The notes below the pieces were generated by a model. The model did no database searches, was not told where the DNA came from, and was given only the letters and a program-made list of their open reading frames with translations. A DNA stretch of 64,000 nucleotides from Chiridota heheva (taxonomy: Eukaryota > Echinodermata > Holothuroidea > Apodida > Chiridotidae). The stretch spans positions 1,295,001 to 1,359,000 of the forward strand of contig JAIGNY010002073.1 of NCBI GenBank assembly GCA_020152595.1. Direction: 5' to 3'. The position numbers were made by a program, and so were the translations under genes. Every line of letters begins with the position of its first letter. The stretch's first letter is position 1. Shown here piece after piece: positions 11,001 to 23,339 of this stretch.

Positions 11001-14000
11001 CACTTTACTGAATCATATTATTTCTACAGATCTAGTAGGCCTACAGAACAAGTTTACAGTCAGGTATCTTGCTTGATCATGGTGTATTATTTTATGACCT
11101 AATGCAGTGATTTCTGACCATTATATGAAACTGGCATAATTTAACACTGTGTCTTAAGTAGGTGTAAAAAAAATTTTTATCCTGCCTAAGAATGATAGCC
11201 CATGGTCTAAAAAATAATTAGTAGTATCTTTACTTTTCTTAGTAGGCCCTGCAGTTACCCTGCAAACTAAACTTTCATGTAGATTCTATAATAAGCTACA
11301 TTATTTAGAATGAACAATGAACTGAATTCAAAGCATGTCCTGAACTTGGCATTTGGACTATTTATAAACAATATTTAACAAAGTAAAATCACATAAATAA
11401 AATGATAATTTGTAAAAAAGTAAAATTGAAAAACAAAAAACTATTCCTACCAATGACAATTCACATTTCAATATGGAATGGCGAACAGCATCCTAGACCT
11501 ACTGTTGATGACCAAAATCGTGACAATTTTCAACTTGAATTTTTTTTCACTAATCACCACCGGGCCCACCCAAATTTAATACTCATGAAAAGCTTATTGT
11601 GTCACCTACCGAATCATTGATAAATTATGCTCCAGTTCAAAGAAAGCGGGTCAGGAGTTTGGCAAATATTTGACCTAAAAATTAAGCCAATATTTTACTA
11701 CTCAAATCCAAATGGCATTTTCGCAAAATTGGAAATAAGAAAATATGGAAAATTTGGTATCATTCGAAAGAAGATTGAAACACCTCCCACCTAGTTTTCT
11801 ATCTTTACTGCTACAACATTGTCAGGTGACACCCCACATGATAGAACATCGTCTCATCCATGTGATCAGTTTCGCGAAAACTTTAATTCTGAAAGTGGGC
11901 GGAGTTCTGTGCGAAGAGAATGACGTCACAGGACCTCATTAACACGAGGCTGGGAACTGACTGATCTGCAGACTCAAACAATCCTATCAAAATGGAAAGT
12001 TATCACTGGGACTGCATATGCAGACATACATTATCATACATTGCATGTGATTATTTAACACAAATAATGTCAATTGATTTCCATGGTAATGTAACACAAA
12101 AAGTCAATTCTTTGATGTAATTGGGACTGGGTTTGCATAAGTGAAAGGGGTATTGCTTCAAAATTCATTACATTCTGCACAGCTTAGTCCGCTAGCATTT
12201 GACATGTCAGTAATGCATAATGTGAGATATCTGAAGGTCTTATAATTTTTTTGTCTTAAGGGATTTTGCAAGGTCATTCTTTTATATTTGTCTTCTCATA
12301 TGTTGTTAACAAGATACAATAACCTTTGAAATACCTTTTGAGAATCCAGATTGATCGTGAATATTTTTGGATTTGATTGGGATCTGTTTCTTTAAGGAAC
12401 ATTTAGTCTAAAGTATTTGTGTGTCAGGAATGAGGTTCTGTCTTGATGTAGAAGCCACACAAGCATATTTGACTTTTGTAAGGGATGCAACCCTTAAACA
12501 CAAGAGTCAATCAAAGAGAAAGACACAAACTTGAATAAAGCAAGTTTGAACCGTTAACTGTGCATTCTGCCTCAAATATTTCCTTTAAGCCAATTACAAA
12601 CTTTGTATCAAATATGTAAATCTGTTGCATTCAAATATACAGTACCCTGTGTCTCGTGCTACATCAGACTAACGTATGTATGCAAGATTAACTTTAGCCT
12701 CGGATGTTAAGGATAAAGTATGTCATTAGCAGGAAGCAAAATTGTAGAGAAGCAGTGAATGAATTTCATGCTCAAAATTTGCTTCTAAATCTTTGTAGTC
12801 AAAACAACTTGGGAAGTATTTAGCACTCTGATTGTTTTGAGAAGTTAACAAGATAATGTAAAAGGGGAGCCTTAATGGTATGTCAATGGGTCATTGATCG
12901 CTTTTCAGCGAATTTTAGGTCCAAAGATTACACATGGCTTTATTCTAGGTAATTCAGGTACTAATTGCATTCACAATCTAATTTACTGGCCTATTTTTCT
13001 TCTTCATTTAAATCTAAATTATCATTTAATTATCAGGAGGGCAAGGGAACACATTCGTATAGTTTTGTTTTTTGTTTCAGTATTATACAAAAATCCATAC
13101 AAATGAAGAAGCCAGAGACAGGTTCAGAAACACTAAATATTTCATTTATATGTTACTTGTGTATTTTACACCCAACAGGGAAGGGTTTTTCTCACCATAG
13201 AACAAGCATCACAGTTCTACCGTCTGCTTCCACCTGTTCCTTTGTGGCTGTCATATTTTGCTGAGGATAAAGACTCAAACAGGATTGCAGGATACATCTT
13301 TGCTGCCTTGTACATTCTGTCTAAGGTACAATCAGTTTTTTTGGTATTGTTTGTATAGATTTTCTCTTTTGATTGAATTTTTTTGGTGGGGTCATGGATG
13401 TGGAACAGTCTATCTTTTGAATCATGAACTCTTGTGAATAATTTCTTGTAGGAAGAGTTTAAGATAATTTGTTGTCTACCAAGCATAGCCAAGCCTATGC
13501 CTTCTTTCTAAGCCCTGAACACCTCCTAATACTTAGTTGTAATTCCTTAACCTGCCCATCCAGACACTTTCCTAGAATTTGTTAAATTCTCATTTCACTT
13601 ATAGAATGATGCCAAATTTGACTATATGTTAGTTTTCGGTTGCTGACCGACGGTAAAAAAAGTGCCAATTTTTTTGTCATTTCAATTTAAAAAAACAAAT
13701 TGTAGCCTTTATAAAAAGTAACTTCAATTTTACGGATCTCGAATCTGATAGTAAATAGCCTGGTATTTCAAATGCTATCACACTACTCACTTATCATTCT
13801 TCAAGTCTGTACACAGGTATCTTCTCATTGTGCAATACAAACTTTTCAAAAGAAACCTTTTTCCCACCTACTAATCAAAGATTTAGGGAAAATAAAATTG
13901 GTAACTAAAATATATTTTATTTTGGCCTAAGGTAAAGATGTATGATATCAAGTTTCTGGTATTGAGATGCATTATTTTAAACTCATTTCATTTCTTGACA

Positions 14001-17000
14001 ACTTTTAAATCTGATCTCGTTCAAATAAAGTTTTATATAGTGCTGTCACGATGTGTTGATTATCAAGATATAGCTTATTCCATGATATTAGTAATACCTG
14101 AACAGCATATTGTGATATGCCATTTACACATTAAAAATGCAAATTATGATAAAAATTTGTCAAACATAGTTTCAGAAACATTTCAAGTGAATGAAATTTT
14201 AACAGAATATTTGCAGTCAACTTTTTTCTTTCATGCTTTCTTTCCTGAGATCCTAAATTTCCCTAAAAATGCAAAACTCAAGCCTTTTTTCGAAAATGTG
14301 TAAACATTGCGATTTGGTGATATATTGCGATATTTTTCCCCACGATAATCAATATCGTGACAGCTCTAGTATTATATGAAGTATTTTCTGTGGACGTCAT
14401 ACGGTATATTACTTTGAATTGGAAATGACTCAGTGGGTGTTAAATCAAGGTGCATAATTTGTTCTAATTTCATATTCATTTTACTAGTAAACTTATAAGC
14501 AATCTTTTTTAGTTTCAGTATTATGACTGCAATTGTTAAGAGAGTGAAACTTTATTTCTTTGATAAGGGAGCACATTTTCTTGTGTGTGTAGATACCCAC
14601 ATGTTAAATCTATGCTTTACCTCAAGCTATCCCTATGAGCACATGACGTATGTCTGCATACATACCATATAAATTCTTGTGTTAACATGTGGATATATTT
14701 TCCCTTGTTTGTGTAGGTTCAAGTTTTATATTTCAAAGGTATGGACTTAAAGGGAGCTGCTGCCCACCTGTTTTTGGATGTGGTGAGTGAAAAGCAAGAT
14801 TAAGGAAACTCATTACAAACACTTATATAAACATGAGAAAAGCTTCTTGACATTGGAAAATGTTTGCAGCCATATGACAATCAATTTTTGGCTCCATTTG
14901 AAAATTGTATTTGGTACTTATTTAGCATTATTTTCTCTGCACATATAGCTGTTGTTTATATAGCTTTTGTGAAAGAATTTATAATCTTTCAGTGTCTGAC
15001 AACAAGAAATTGTTTTTTTTGTTAGTAATGTATATTTTAAAAATTTTACTAGATGTGTAATAATAGATGCATGTAACGAGATAATTATTAAGTTATAATT
15101 TTTCAATGTTTTGATCCTTTCTTCTGAATACTTATTAATGTTTTGTGTAGGTTTATGGCCAAGTGCTTGGCAGTACTGTACAGACATACATCTGTGAGTT
15201 TGAAAGTCAATGGTTGAAACTCTGGCTGGATTGTTTTAATGAAATTGAACTGAATTAGATTCAAGCATTGCCATTTATTGTGACCATAGTGTCCCTCATC
15301 ATTTATACAGCTCCATGGAGACCACAATTCCATGTGGGGAGTGAAATGTTTTGTATCTAGCAGTTTTAGTAATCTATAACACAACTGAAGTAGACAACAG
15401 TTGCAACATTTTACCATTAAAACACTCATTCTCACCTAAAGTATGCTTCTTTTGATAAATACTCTTGTGTTTTAATAATCATGAATATTGTTTCAGAGGA
15501 GGTTCTAGATTGATTTGCATGATTCTGACTACTTAAGTTTCTTTAGATTTGTGATGTGAACTCCCATTTTCATAACTGGGGTTGGTTGTTTTAACATCAG
15601 TGACTTAAGTTCTCTTCATATTTTGTTCCTATGTAGCAATATGGGACTGCAGCTTCCAATGAGCAGGTCACAAGTGTTGGCAACGCCTGTCCCATCTGTC
15701 AAGATGACTTCTGCAAACCAATTCAACTTAACTGTAAAGTAAGTGCATTTAATATGGTGTGCATCACTGAACACATATTTGCTGTTGGTTCTTTTAAAGA
15801 TAAAAAAGTATTATTTGTACAGGCCATTGATCATACTTTGATATATTAATTAATTAGGAGGAAAGTGGGAGAGGGCATTTGAAGATTTAAGAATGTGTGT
15901 AGTTGGGTTCCAAAAACTGTTTTGACCATGGTTCATTGTTGATTATTTGATCGAGATTTTTTTTTTAAAAGATGTACTTCAAAGTAATTTATATTTCTAT
16001 TAAATTCTGGCATTCATTTCATGTAGGCTTTTCACTTATGTTTGTGGCAAGTAAGTGCGTGAAAGATTTCTCTTTCACTTGACTTCTTGGATAGTGTGTG
16101 GTCGTTTTTCTTGATATTGAACATAAGATTTGTTGATATCTGTTTACTGCTCCATTTCCTTTCTGTTTTTCTTTGCTTAAGTTCTTCTCTTGCAGGTTAG
16201 TCCCTGCACTGGTAGGCCTTCACCAGTTCTAACTAAGCTCCACTGACTATACACTTAACGGTTACATGAAGATTTTTTTATCAGTTTTTTAGAACATACA
16301 TTAAAAGTTTACTGTTTGTTTTCAACACAACACCCGTAACAAGGGTGCAATTTAGGACCACCACCAGGTGCACACTGCTTTGCTTCCCTTAACTCCAAAC
16401 CTTCCTACTCAAACGTAGTCTCCTCTAACTCTAATTCCGCCCCCCAAACACAACTAACACAACAAAAACTAACTCCCATGCCCAAACCGACCTCACCTGG
16501 CTCTTCTTACCTAGTCCTAAGCCCATCACCATTTTTCCTCAACCCCCTTGACCCCCCTACACCAACTCCACTAATACCTTTAGGACCAACAAACCAACAA
16601 ATCCAGTTTATTCCACACTGAAGAGAGTATGGATTGTGATTACGAACACCACACAACTGGAACCTCGACAAGGCTGACTGGTCCTTTTTGAAACCCTCTG
16701 TGACTCACACCTCTCCCCCCATCTTCTCGAGGATGAGGATCCCATGTCTAACTTCAGTAATATCCTTATCAACATCGCCACCTGCTCAATTCCCAAAACC
16801 TCCAAACCCCAAATCATCCCCCAACCCTGGTTCTCAGATGACTGCAAAACCGCCATCAAGAACAGGAAAAGAGCCCTCAGGAACTTTAAAACTAACCCGA
16901 CCACCCATAACCTTAACCTCTTTCGCATCAGCCGTGCAAGGCCAGACGCACTATCAAGGACAGTAAAACCAACACTTGGAACAACTTTATCTCTTCTCTC

Positions 17001-20000
17001 ACCACCAACACCCCCACTAAGAAGATTTGGAGAATGGTTAACAGCTTCCACGGCAGAGTAGGCAAATCTTCCATCTCCCATCTCTCTTGGAATGGAGACC
17101 TTCTCACATAAAAAAAGACATCGTTGACCACCTCGCCGCCTCTTTCAGCAACATCTCGGCCTCGACCAACTACTCCAATGCTTTCAAAATCAAAAGCTTG
17201 CGATGAAGCCCGGAGAATCACTTTTCCCTCTGACAACTCCGGAAGCTACAACACCCCTCTCACCCTTTCTGAATTAAACCAAGCCATCAGCGACGCTGGC
17301 TGCACCTCCAAGGGCCCAGATAACATCCCCTATCAGTTTCTGAAACACCTCCCCATCAGAGCCACCACTACCCTACTCACCATCTTCAACCACATTTGGT
17401 CCTCACACTCCTTTCCCCTATCTGGAGAACAGCTATTGTCATCCCGTCCTTAAACCGGGAAGGATAGCACCGACCCACCAGCTACCGACCCATCGCCCCT
17501 TACTTGCTGTCTCTGTAAAATTATGGAAAAGATCATTAATCAGAGACTAAACTGGTTCCTCGAGACCAACAGAATCCTCTCTCCTCACCAAAGCGGCTTC
17601 CAAAAGCGTCGCAATACCTAGACCAGTTAATTACGCTCGACACCGCTATCCGAATCCTTTGCAAAAAGGAACACCTCATTGCCATATTTTTTGACCTCTG
17701 AGAAAGCTTTCGACACTACTTGGAAATACGGCATTACCCGGAAACTTCACACCATTGGCCTCAGAGGCCACCTCCCCATCTTTATTCAAAACTTCCTCTC
17801 ACCCAGGCAGTTCCAAGTTCGTATTGGCCACACCCTCTCCAAGCCGTACCCCCAAGAAGAGGCGTCCCCCAAGGCAGCATCCTCTCCCCACTCTCTTCAA
17901 CCTGAGCATTAATGACATCGGAATGACCTTGGCCCCAGCATCAAACGTACCCTCTACGTGGATGACTTCACCATCTTCTACTCCTCCCCTAGCTTTCCTA
18001 TTGTTGAAAATAGGCTTCAAACCAGCCTCAATCAGCTGCAAGTCTGGAGCAACAATAACGGTTTTAGATTCTCCAAAGACAAGACAGTCTGCATGCACTT
18101 TTGTCATTTCAACAACCTCCACCCCAACCCGAACTTTGTGCTCAATGGGAATCGCATCCCTAAAGTTGAAAACACAAAGTTCCTTGGTCTAACTCTAGAC
18201 CCCAAGCTCACCTACAAGCCACACATCACCAACCTGAAACTAAAATGCAATAGCTCCCTCAACCTCCTCCGACTGCTCTCCAACACTACTTGGGGAGCGA
18301 ACATATGCTCTCCTCAAAATTTTCAGGCTCACCATTCGTGCCAAGCTTGACTATGGCAATATTGTTTACTGTGTCGCTCACAACTCATACCTCAACCACA
18401 TTAACACCATCCAAAATGAAGCCCTCAGGCTTTGTCTAGAGCCTACAGGACCTCCCCAATCACTAGCTTTCATGTTGAAGCCAACGAACCCCCTTTCTAC
18501 TTAGATGTAAAAAGCTTAGCCTCTCCTATGCTTTAGAGTCCTCACCAACACTCAGAACCCTGTTTACAACCTCATTAGGTACCCCAATTTCTCCTCCCTC
18601 TTTGATAGGACTAAAACCCTATCGCCCCCTTCAGCTTACGCATTAAATCAGACCTCTTTCAACTTGGCATCAACCCCGCCACTCGGCACCTATTCCTGGC
18701 CCACTTTTCCGCCTTGGGCCACCCCCTTCCTTCTGTCCACCTAGACCTCTCCACTTATAACAAAACTCAAACTCACCTAATCTCTTCATCAATCTCCACA
18801 ACCAAATCAAAGACCAACTCTCAAATTACACCTCTATCTATACTGATGGCTCCAAGGAAGGCAACAAGACAGCTGCTGCTGCCATCATCCAAGACATCAC
18901 CCTCAGTAGCAGACTTCCTGACCACTCATCCATCTTTTCAGCCGAGGCTAAGGCCATTCTCCTCGCCCTCAACTTTATTGAGTACTCTCCTCTTAGTCAC
19001 TTTGCCATTTTCTCTGACTCAAAGGCTGTTCTTACTTCATTACTCAATCTTAAATGGGATAACCTCACCTGCCACCTCCTCCTCCGGAAACTCTTTTCTC
19101 CCACCCTCTGCAGGAAAAGTGTTCTTTTCTTCTGGATACCCAGCCATGTTGGCATCCCTGGCAATGACAGGGCTGATACAGCCGCTAAGCTTGCCCTTAA
19201 CCTCCTCCCTTCCCCTTTTCCCAAAACCCTCTCTGACATCAAACCGCTTATCGCTTCTCTTGTTCGTGACCGCTGGCAAACCTTATGGAACTTCCAAATT
19301 GATAACAAACTCCATGTTATCCAGCCCACAATCGATCAAATCCACCATCAACAACCTTTCGTATCGACAACGTTCATATTACCCGTCTTAGAATTGGTCA
19401 CACCCACCTCACTCACTCCCACCTCCTTATTGGTTCCCCCAACCCCTCTGTAACAATTGCCACTGCATCCTTACAATCCAACACGTTCTCCTTGCTTGCC
19501 CCTGTACAACCTTCCCAGAGCTTCTCTCGCTCCCCACAACTCAATTGCTGAGTTCTTCCAAAAAAATCCTCCAGATAAAATAGTCTCCTTCCTTCAGCAT
19601 GCATCCTCTACAACCATATTTAATCCTCCTCTTCCACCCCCTCTCTACTCTGTTTTTAGTTTTACCCATGCACCTCCTCTCTCGATCACAGCTTTCTGGC
19701 TTTTGTTCTTGAATTTCTCTCATTCTTCCCTGGTCTCTTTCCTTACTACCTCTAAAATGATCTGACCTCTCAGGCACAATTTGACCTTCGTTGTCGTGGT
19801 GCCGTTAAGACCTCATCAAACAAACAAACAAACATCTGCTCCCTTTATTTCTCTGCTTCAAGTTCTTACTTGACAATCTTTAGTTCATTTTCTTTCCTGG
19901 TAAATCAATCACTGGCATTTGCAGTGCACCAGAACCAAATAGAATAATCATCTAAGCTGCTGAATGGCATTAGTTATGATGATATGCCAACTGGAAATAA

Positions 20001-20325
20001 AAGGATAAACCATTAATAGTTTCTTAGTAATATCAAACAGCTGAGAGTGTCTTTGAGATTATCCCTGAACCAGTCTTGATTATCACTGTGTCATTTCCTC
20101 GTATGTTTGCAATTTTGATGCATTTCGCAATACTTAAATTGCCACACAGTCAGAGTTCAATGTAAAAGTATGACATATCCAATTGTTTTACAGCATATCT
20201 TCTGTGAAGATTGTGTGGCACTTTGGTTTGACCGAGAACGTACTTGCCCGATGTGCCGAGCTAAAGTGGCCGATGACCCTACATGGAGAGATGGAGCTAC
20301 TTCATTATTTGTCCAGTTTTTTTGA
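5041..20325 (+). CDS. RNFT: RNFT1/RNFT2-like RING finger and transmembrane E3 ubiquitin ligase, 8 coding exons, complete
   Basis: Exons are 5041-5374, 5993-6069, 6721-6821, 9359-9512, 13179-13325, 14717-14782, 15637-15738 and 20194-20325. All seven introns are GT-AG and phases match, giving 370 residues. An acidic, polar N-terminus (about residues 1-85) is followed by hydrophobic segments near 93-127 ([11 protein letters not shown]), 141-163, 185-215 and 240-290. The order and motifs ([20 protein letters not shown]) recall vertebrate RNFT1/2. A C3HC4 RING uses C311, C314, C326, H328, C331, C334, C345 and C348, and the protein ends [13 protein letters not shown], close to the vertebrate C-terminus. 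Vertebrate family members are ER-membrane E3 ligases linked to ER-associated degradation; that role is inferred here. ATG 5041 has A at -3 and G at +4. Vertebrate proteins are about 435-445 residues, so this one is shorter mainly at the N-terminus. Whether it is RNFT1 or RNFT2 is not resolved. A 5' noncoding exon may exist, since 4961-4977 resembles a splice acceptor. Confidence 0.93.
6195..6249. repeat. Tandem duplication of a 27-bp segment
   Basis: CCAAATATGTCTAAGAAATA occurs twice in a row next to the 3' end of the minus-strand SINE, so it may be part of the SINE tail. Confidence 0.7.
6252..6506 (-). mobile_element. tRNA-derived SINE
   Basis: On the minus strand, an RNA polymerase III box A-like TGGCTCAGTGATTAAAGAG (6477-6495) and box B GGTTCGATTCC (6441-6451) have tRNA-like spacing. 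They are followed by a central domain containing TTGTGTCCTTGAGCAAGGCA, a sequence I recognise from metazoan SINEs, and a body of about 150 bp. It lies in RNFT intron 2, antisense to the gene. Confidence 0.8.
6999..8340. mobile_element. Non-autonomous hAT-like transposon, 1342 bp
   Basis: Ends are CAGGGTTCTAGCTA at 6999-7012 and inverted TAGCTAGAACCCTG at 8327-8340, with GC-rich subtermini sharing GTGCCGGGC. Flanking 8-bp duplications CTGCATCG (6991-6998) and CTGCATTG (8341-8348) match at 7 of 8 bases. The TIR start CAGGG and the 8-bp duplication are hAT hallmarks. No transposase was recognised inside. It sits in RNFT intron 3. Confidence 0.85.
7404..7470. repeat. Exact tandem duplication of 33 bp
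   Basis: CGATGCCATCCTGCTGTGTA and its continuation to GGTACATG occur twice without a mismatch, inside the 1.3-kb hAT-like element. This is a very recent duplication. Confidence 0.9.
8444..8845. mobile_element. Foldback-type MITE with long imperfect inverted arms
   Basis: The left arm begins TGGAGTTCAAAAATTAGGTGG (8444) and the right arm ends with its inverse, CCACCTAATTTTTTGCACTCCA (to 8845). Both arms carry GTGTGTCGGAGGTA and several (A)GTCGTTGATAAAA copies in opposite orientation, so nearly the whole 400 bp could fold back. Confidence 0.8.
8846..9187 (-). mobile_element. 3' end of an RTE-like LINE, with TGA-repeat tail
   Basis: The minus strand is open from about 9187 to 8852 and reads [28 protein letters not shown] and [13 protein letters not shown], the typical C-terminus of non-LTR polymerase proteins in marine invertebrates. 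The stop lies in a TGATGATGATGG tail, the kind of short 3' tandem tail found on RTE elements. The 5' part is missing. It abuts the foldback MITE. Confidence 0.7.
9742..11961. mobile_element. Candidate 2.2-kb DNA transposon with imperfect inverted termini
   Basis: GTCAGTTCCCGGCCTC at 9742 and inverted GAGGCTGGGAACTGAC ending at 11961 share 15 of 16 bases. Subterminal TTCTCTTC...TCCGCCCACTT is also inverted at both ends. The interior has a direct repeat around AAGTGGGTCAGGAGTT (about 10110 and 11643) and no transposase. No target duplication is clear. It fills most of RNFT intron 4. Confidence 0.6.
14038..14368. mobile_element. hAT-like MITE, 331 bp
   Basis: Termini TAGTGCTGTCACGAT and, inverted, TAGAGCTGTCACGAT differ at one position. 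They are flanked by GTTTTATA (14030-14037) and GTATTATA (14369-14376), an 8-bp duplication with one mismatch. Subterminal TTGATTATC is inverted at the two ends. It lies in RNFT intron 5. Confidence 0.82.
16340..19835 (+). mobile_element. I-type (Nimb-like) LINE with RNase H, copy 1, endonuclease deleted
   Basis: Inserted in RNFT intron 7 in the gene's orientation. Interrupted frames read a reverse transcriptase: [39 protein letters not shown], then [11 protein letters not shown] with YVDD at 17955-17966. An RNase H follows (SIYTDGS at about 18826, [14 protein letters not shown] at about 19135). It ends with GTCGTGGTGC and a (CAAA)n tail at 19820-19835. Against copy 2, sequence corresponding to about 24550-25190 (the endonuclease) is missing, a deletion of roughly 0.5 kb. 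Stops and frameshifts are many. The exact 5' end is uncertain. Confidence 0.85.
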
Positions 20326-21240
20326 GGCGTTTAAAGAGGATGGTTGTGTTAATTAAATGCACTTCACCATGGAGACCTTATTTTGCAGCATACTTGTGTC
20401 AAGTAGATTCAAAAGGTCAAGCAAATGTGGGACTTTCCATGTAGCAGTGTTTTTATAATTGCAGATGAAAATTGAGGGAAAAGAAGTTATTTTTTTATCA
20501 TGTTATATTTCTGTCTCTGAATTGCTTAAACATTTTGCCCTTGATATATTTGTGAAAATTTTCACAAGGTGGAAGGTGGACATATGTGTAAATAAACAGA
20601 TAGAAATAGAATTAAAATATCTTTGCAAGACGAGAATTTCCTTTTTTGGTTGACCCAAGAGGACCACTCTTTTGTCTGGAGTTCACTTCAGGTAAAGTGA
20701 TGCACCATGCGGCAGTAACTACATCCCTTTTGCAGAAATGAGCCCATTAGTCATCAGTTAAAAGTGTATTCGATGTAATAGCCCCAAGGGCGCTTATAAA
20801 GATAGAATTGTACCACTTTTTACTGCCTAGTTTCTTCCTAATAAGCACCCATACTCGGGACATGCATACGGTACTGTTCAAACTGCACGCGCCCTATACC
20901 TATGCAGGTACTGGTTCTAGACCTACAAGAGTCACCACAAAGCCATCGAGAGCGTCAGACCCAAAATAAAGCTTCAGTATTTTAAGTCTTCAAATTACCG
21001 TTAGGCTGATTTTTTTCAATTTATTATTCATTGATATTGGGTCATGTTATCAGTATAAAAAAAGTTGGGTGGGGCTTATTAAAGCATGAGCGCTTATTAC
21101 GTCGAATACGGTAAATTGTAGTAGATACCAGAAATGTGATATTGTATTTAAGTTTGTAAACATTGTTATATATCAAGGTGGTATAATATGTGTTTCTTAA
21201 ACTGGAAATGGAAATAAAATCCCAGAAGAATAAAATATAA
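20326..21240 (+). other. Probable 3' untranslated region of the RNFT gene
   Basis: AT-rich sequence directly after the TGA stop. Canonical AATAAA polyadenylation signals are at 20591-20596, 20965-20970 and 21213-21218. Which one is used cannot be told from sequence. No other gene is seen here. Confidence 0.5.
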
Positions 21241-21489
21241 TGCATTGCTACGTGTAAACTTGGTCGTAAACCTTTGATGAAATGTTGTTATTTTTAACAA
21301 ATTTCTTTACTTTTTTAGATAACAATATTTCAAACGTTTTCTATTACGTTGCTTTCTAAGAGTTTATGAGCAGTTCGAAGTGTGTCCCATTGCATTGTAT
21401 AATTATTTGCGAGATATTTTTGTTACCAAATACATTCAGATTTCAAGCATTCCAGATTAAGTACAAAAATCAATGCATGTTGTAACTGT

Positions 21490-21873
21490 TTAAACACTAC
21501 ATTTTAGGAGATGCTTTGTTGTCATTTCTGCTGGCATTGGTATACGAATGCAAACTTTATCTCTATCAAACCAATAAAACATACATACAAAATAATACAA
21601 ACACAAATAGATAATATGGTTGAATGGACACTTGAAGACAGGTGTTGTCTGTAAATTAGATACCTCCTTACAAAAAAAAAATTCTTTTGAAGAATTAAAC
21701 AAATTTGTATTAATACGACATGTATAAGTAAAACCACAGACAATACAGCAATAGGAAAGATAGGGCAATATTAAATTATTATAAAAGCAAAATATTGCAA
21801 GGAAGTTGATTTTTTTAAGATGAACAATAATTATAAAACCTTTTGATATCTTGTTACAAATATAACTTAACAA
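21490..21873 (-). mobile_element. Fragment of a LINE reverse transcriptase C-terminal region
   Basis: The minus strand reads NLILPYLSYCCIVCGFTYT and, in overlapping frames, INTNLFNSSKE and SSSVHSTILSI. This resembles the post-catalytic part of CR1/jockey-like polymerases (LILPYLSYC.IVWG). It is frame-broken and lies downstream of the RNFT 3' UTR. Confidence 0.6.
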
Positions 21874-21879
21874 GTTATG

Positions 21880-23335
21880 TGATCATCAATAATAACCCCC
21901 TCCCCCTCCCCCCTCTCCGTCCCCCTTCAAACTTAATCACAAATAAAGACAGGATTTAACTTCCAATTTTATGGATGCTGTAGTTCCAGAATGTGTTTTG
22001 ATATCACTTGTTGGTCCTTTGGGCATAATGGCTTGGGTGAATTGAACTTAATTAACTATAGATTTGTCATATTGTTTACTGTAACAAACTATATTAAGTT
22101 GCATGACAAGCATGATACTTGTGAACGGGCTAGGGTTCTACAATAATATTTGTCTATTTTTAAGTCAGACTTAATTTAAATTTAGAGTGCATAAATTGGA
22201 AGTACCCTATTAGATGAATTAGCTCCTCCATTTAGCTTAGCATGGTGTTTCAAGAAATTCTGTTGACCCTTTGTATTCTAAACAGTTTAAAGAAATTTAT
22301 GTACAATTCAGATTTGCTTTGTAACATCTTTCAAGATATCACCATTTTACTTACTCTTTTGCCTTGAATAAGTAGAGAAAATATTTTCTTTAGACTTTTC
22401 TTCCACAACCTGTGACAATGCAATCATGTAGTACTGAATTCCACATTCTGTTGTGTTCCTTTGGCCATGAATTCATACAAGACTTCCAACAGAAGTAAAA
22501 GAGACAAAAGTCTGACATATACCTTATTTGATTTGATAGAGAAATAAAATAAACCAATTATCACAAACAGCCAGTGAAAAACTTATTCCTCTCTCAAGTT
22601 ATTCATATTTAAAGTTTACACATGCACGCTACCATTTTGCTCAATTCAGTATGAATATCTTGTCAAACATGACTTGATTACCCAGCAGAGCAATGGAATG
22701 TATTGTATTTATAATTTTATATAAAGAAAAGAAAATGTTGTGAAAAGAACTTTGGATAGCTTGTTTTGGTAATATCATGTTACACAAAAATGTCTTTGAC
22801 CTATACAAAAGGAAAACAATTTTTCATAAGCCAGAAAACTTGAGATTGATTTTTAAAGAAAATGCATAACATTCGAACATCCTGTTGGGTTGATGACATT
22901 GTCTACATGTTTTAAATTCAAAATGACTGCTCCCGTAGTGGTAGAATGAATGTTTTTCATAATTATGAAAGAATATGTTAGATTGCTTTCTAAGTTGTGA
23001 AACTTTATCAGAAAATGTATTGTTATTAATTCTATCATAAGTAAGGATTATGTCCGACTAGATGTCTCCTTTAATTTCCTTGACCAACTGTCACTAAGTT
23101 TTCAAGAGCAACCCCTGTTTTCTTTAGTCTTTTGGGCTGTTATTCTTTGCATTTCTTTCTATTTGTAAAAAGATACATTTTATCAAGATTTATCATTAAA
23201 AAAATTAAATTCAAGTTAGGTATATCCGAGTAATATTTTTGTGTTTGTTTTGTTTATTAACAATTTTCCAATCTGATTATACTCTACCATGCACTTTTCC
23301 ACCTAAACCTTTGCACAATTTCATTTTCCGGGATT
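21880..23335. other. Intergenic AT-rich DNA
   Basis: Contains a C-rich tract at 21895-21930. Otherwise no gene, terminal repeat or array was supported. Confidence 0.4.
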
Positions 23336-23339
23336 TTCT

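Noticed and set aside
16608-17236. Minus-strand frames over the first I-type LINE as separate genes
   Set aside because: They are antisense shadows of C-rich LINE coding sequence; the plus strand holds the polymerase motifs.
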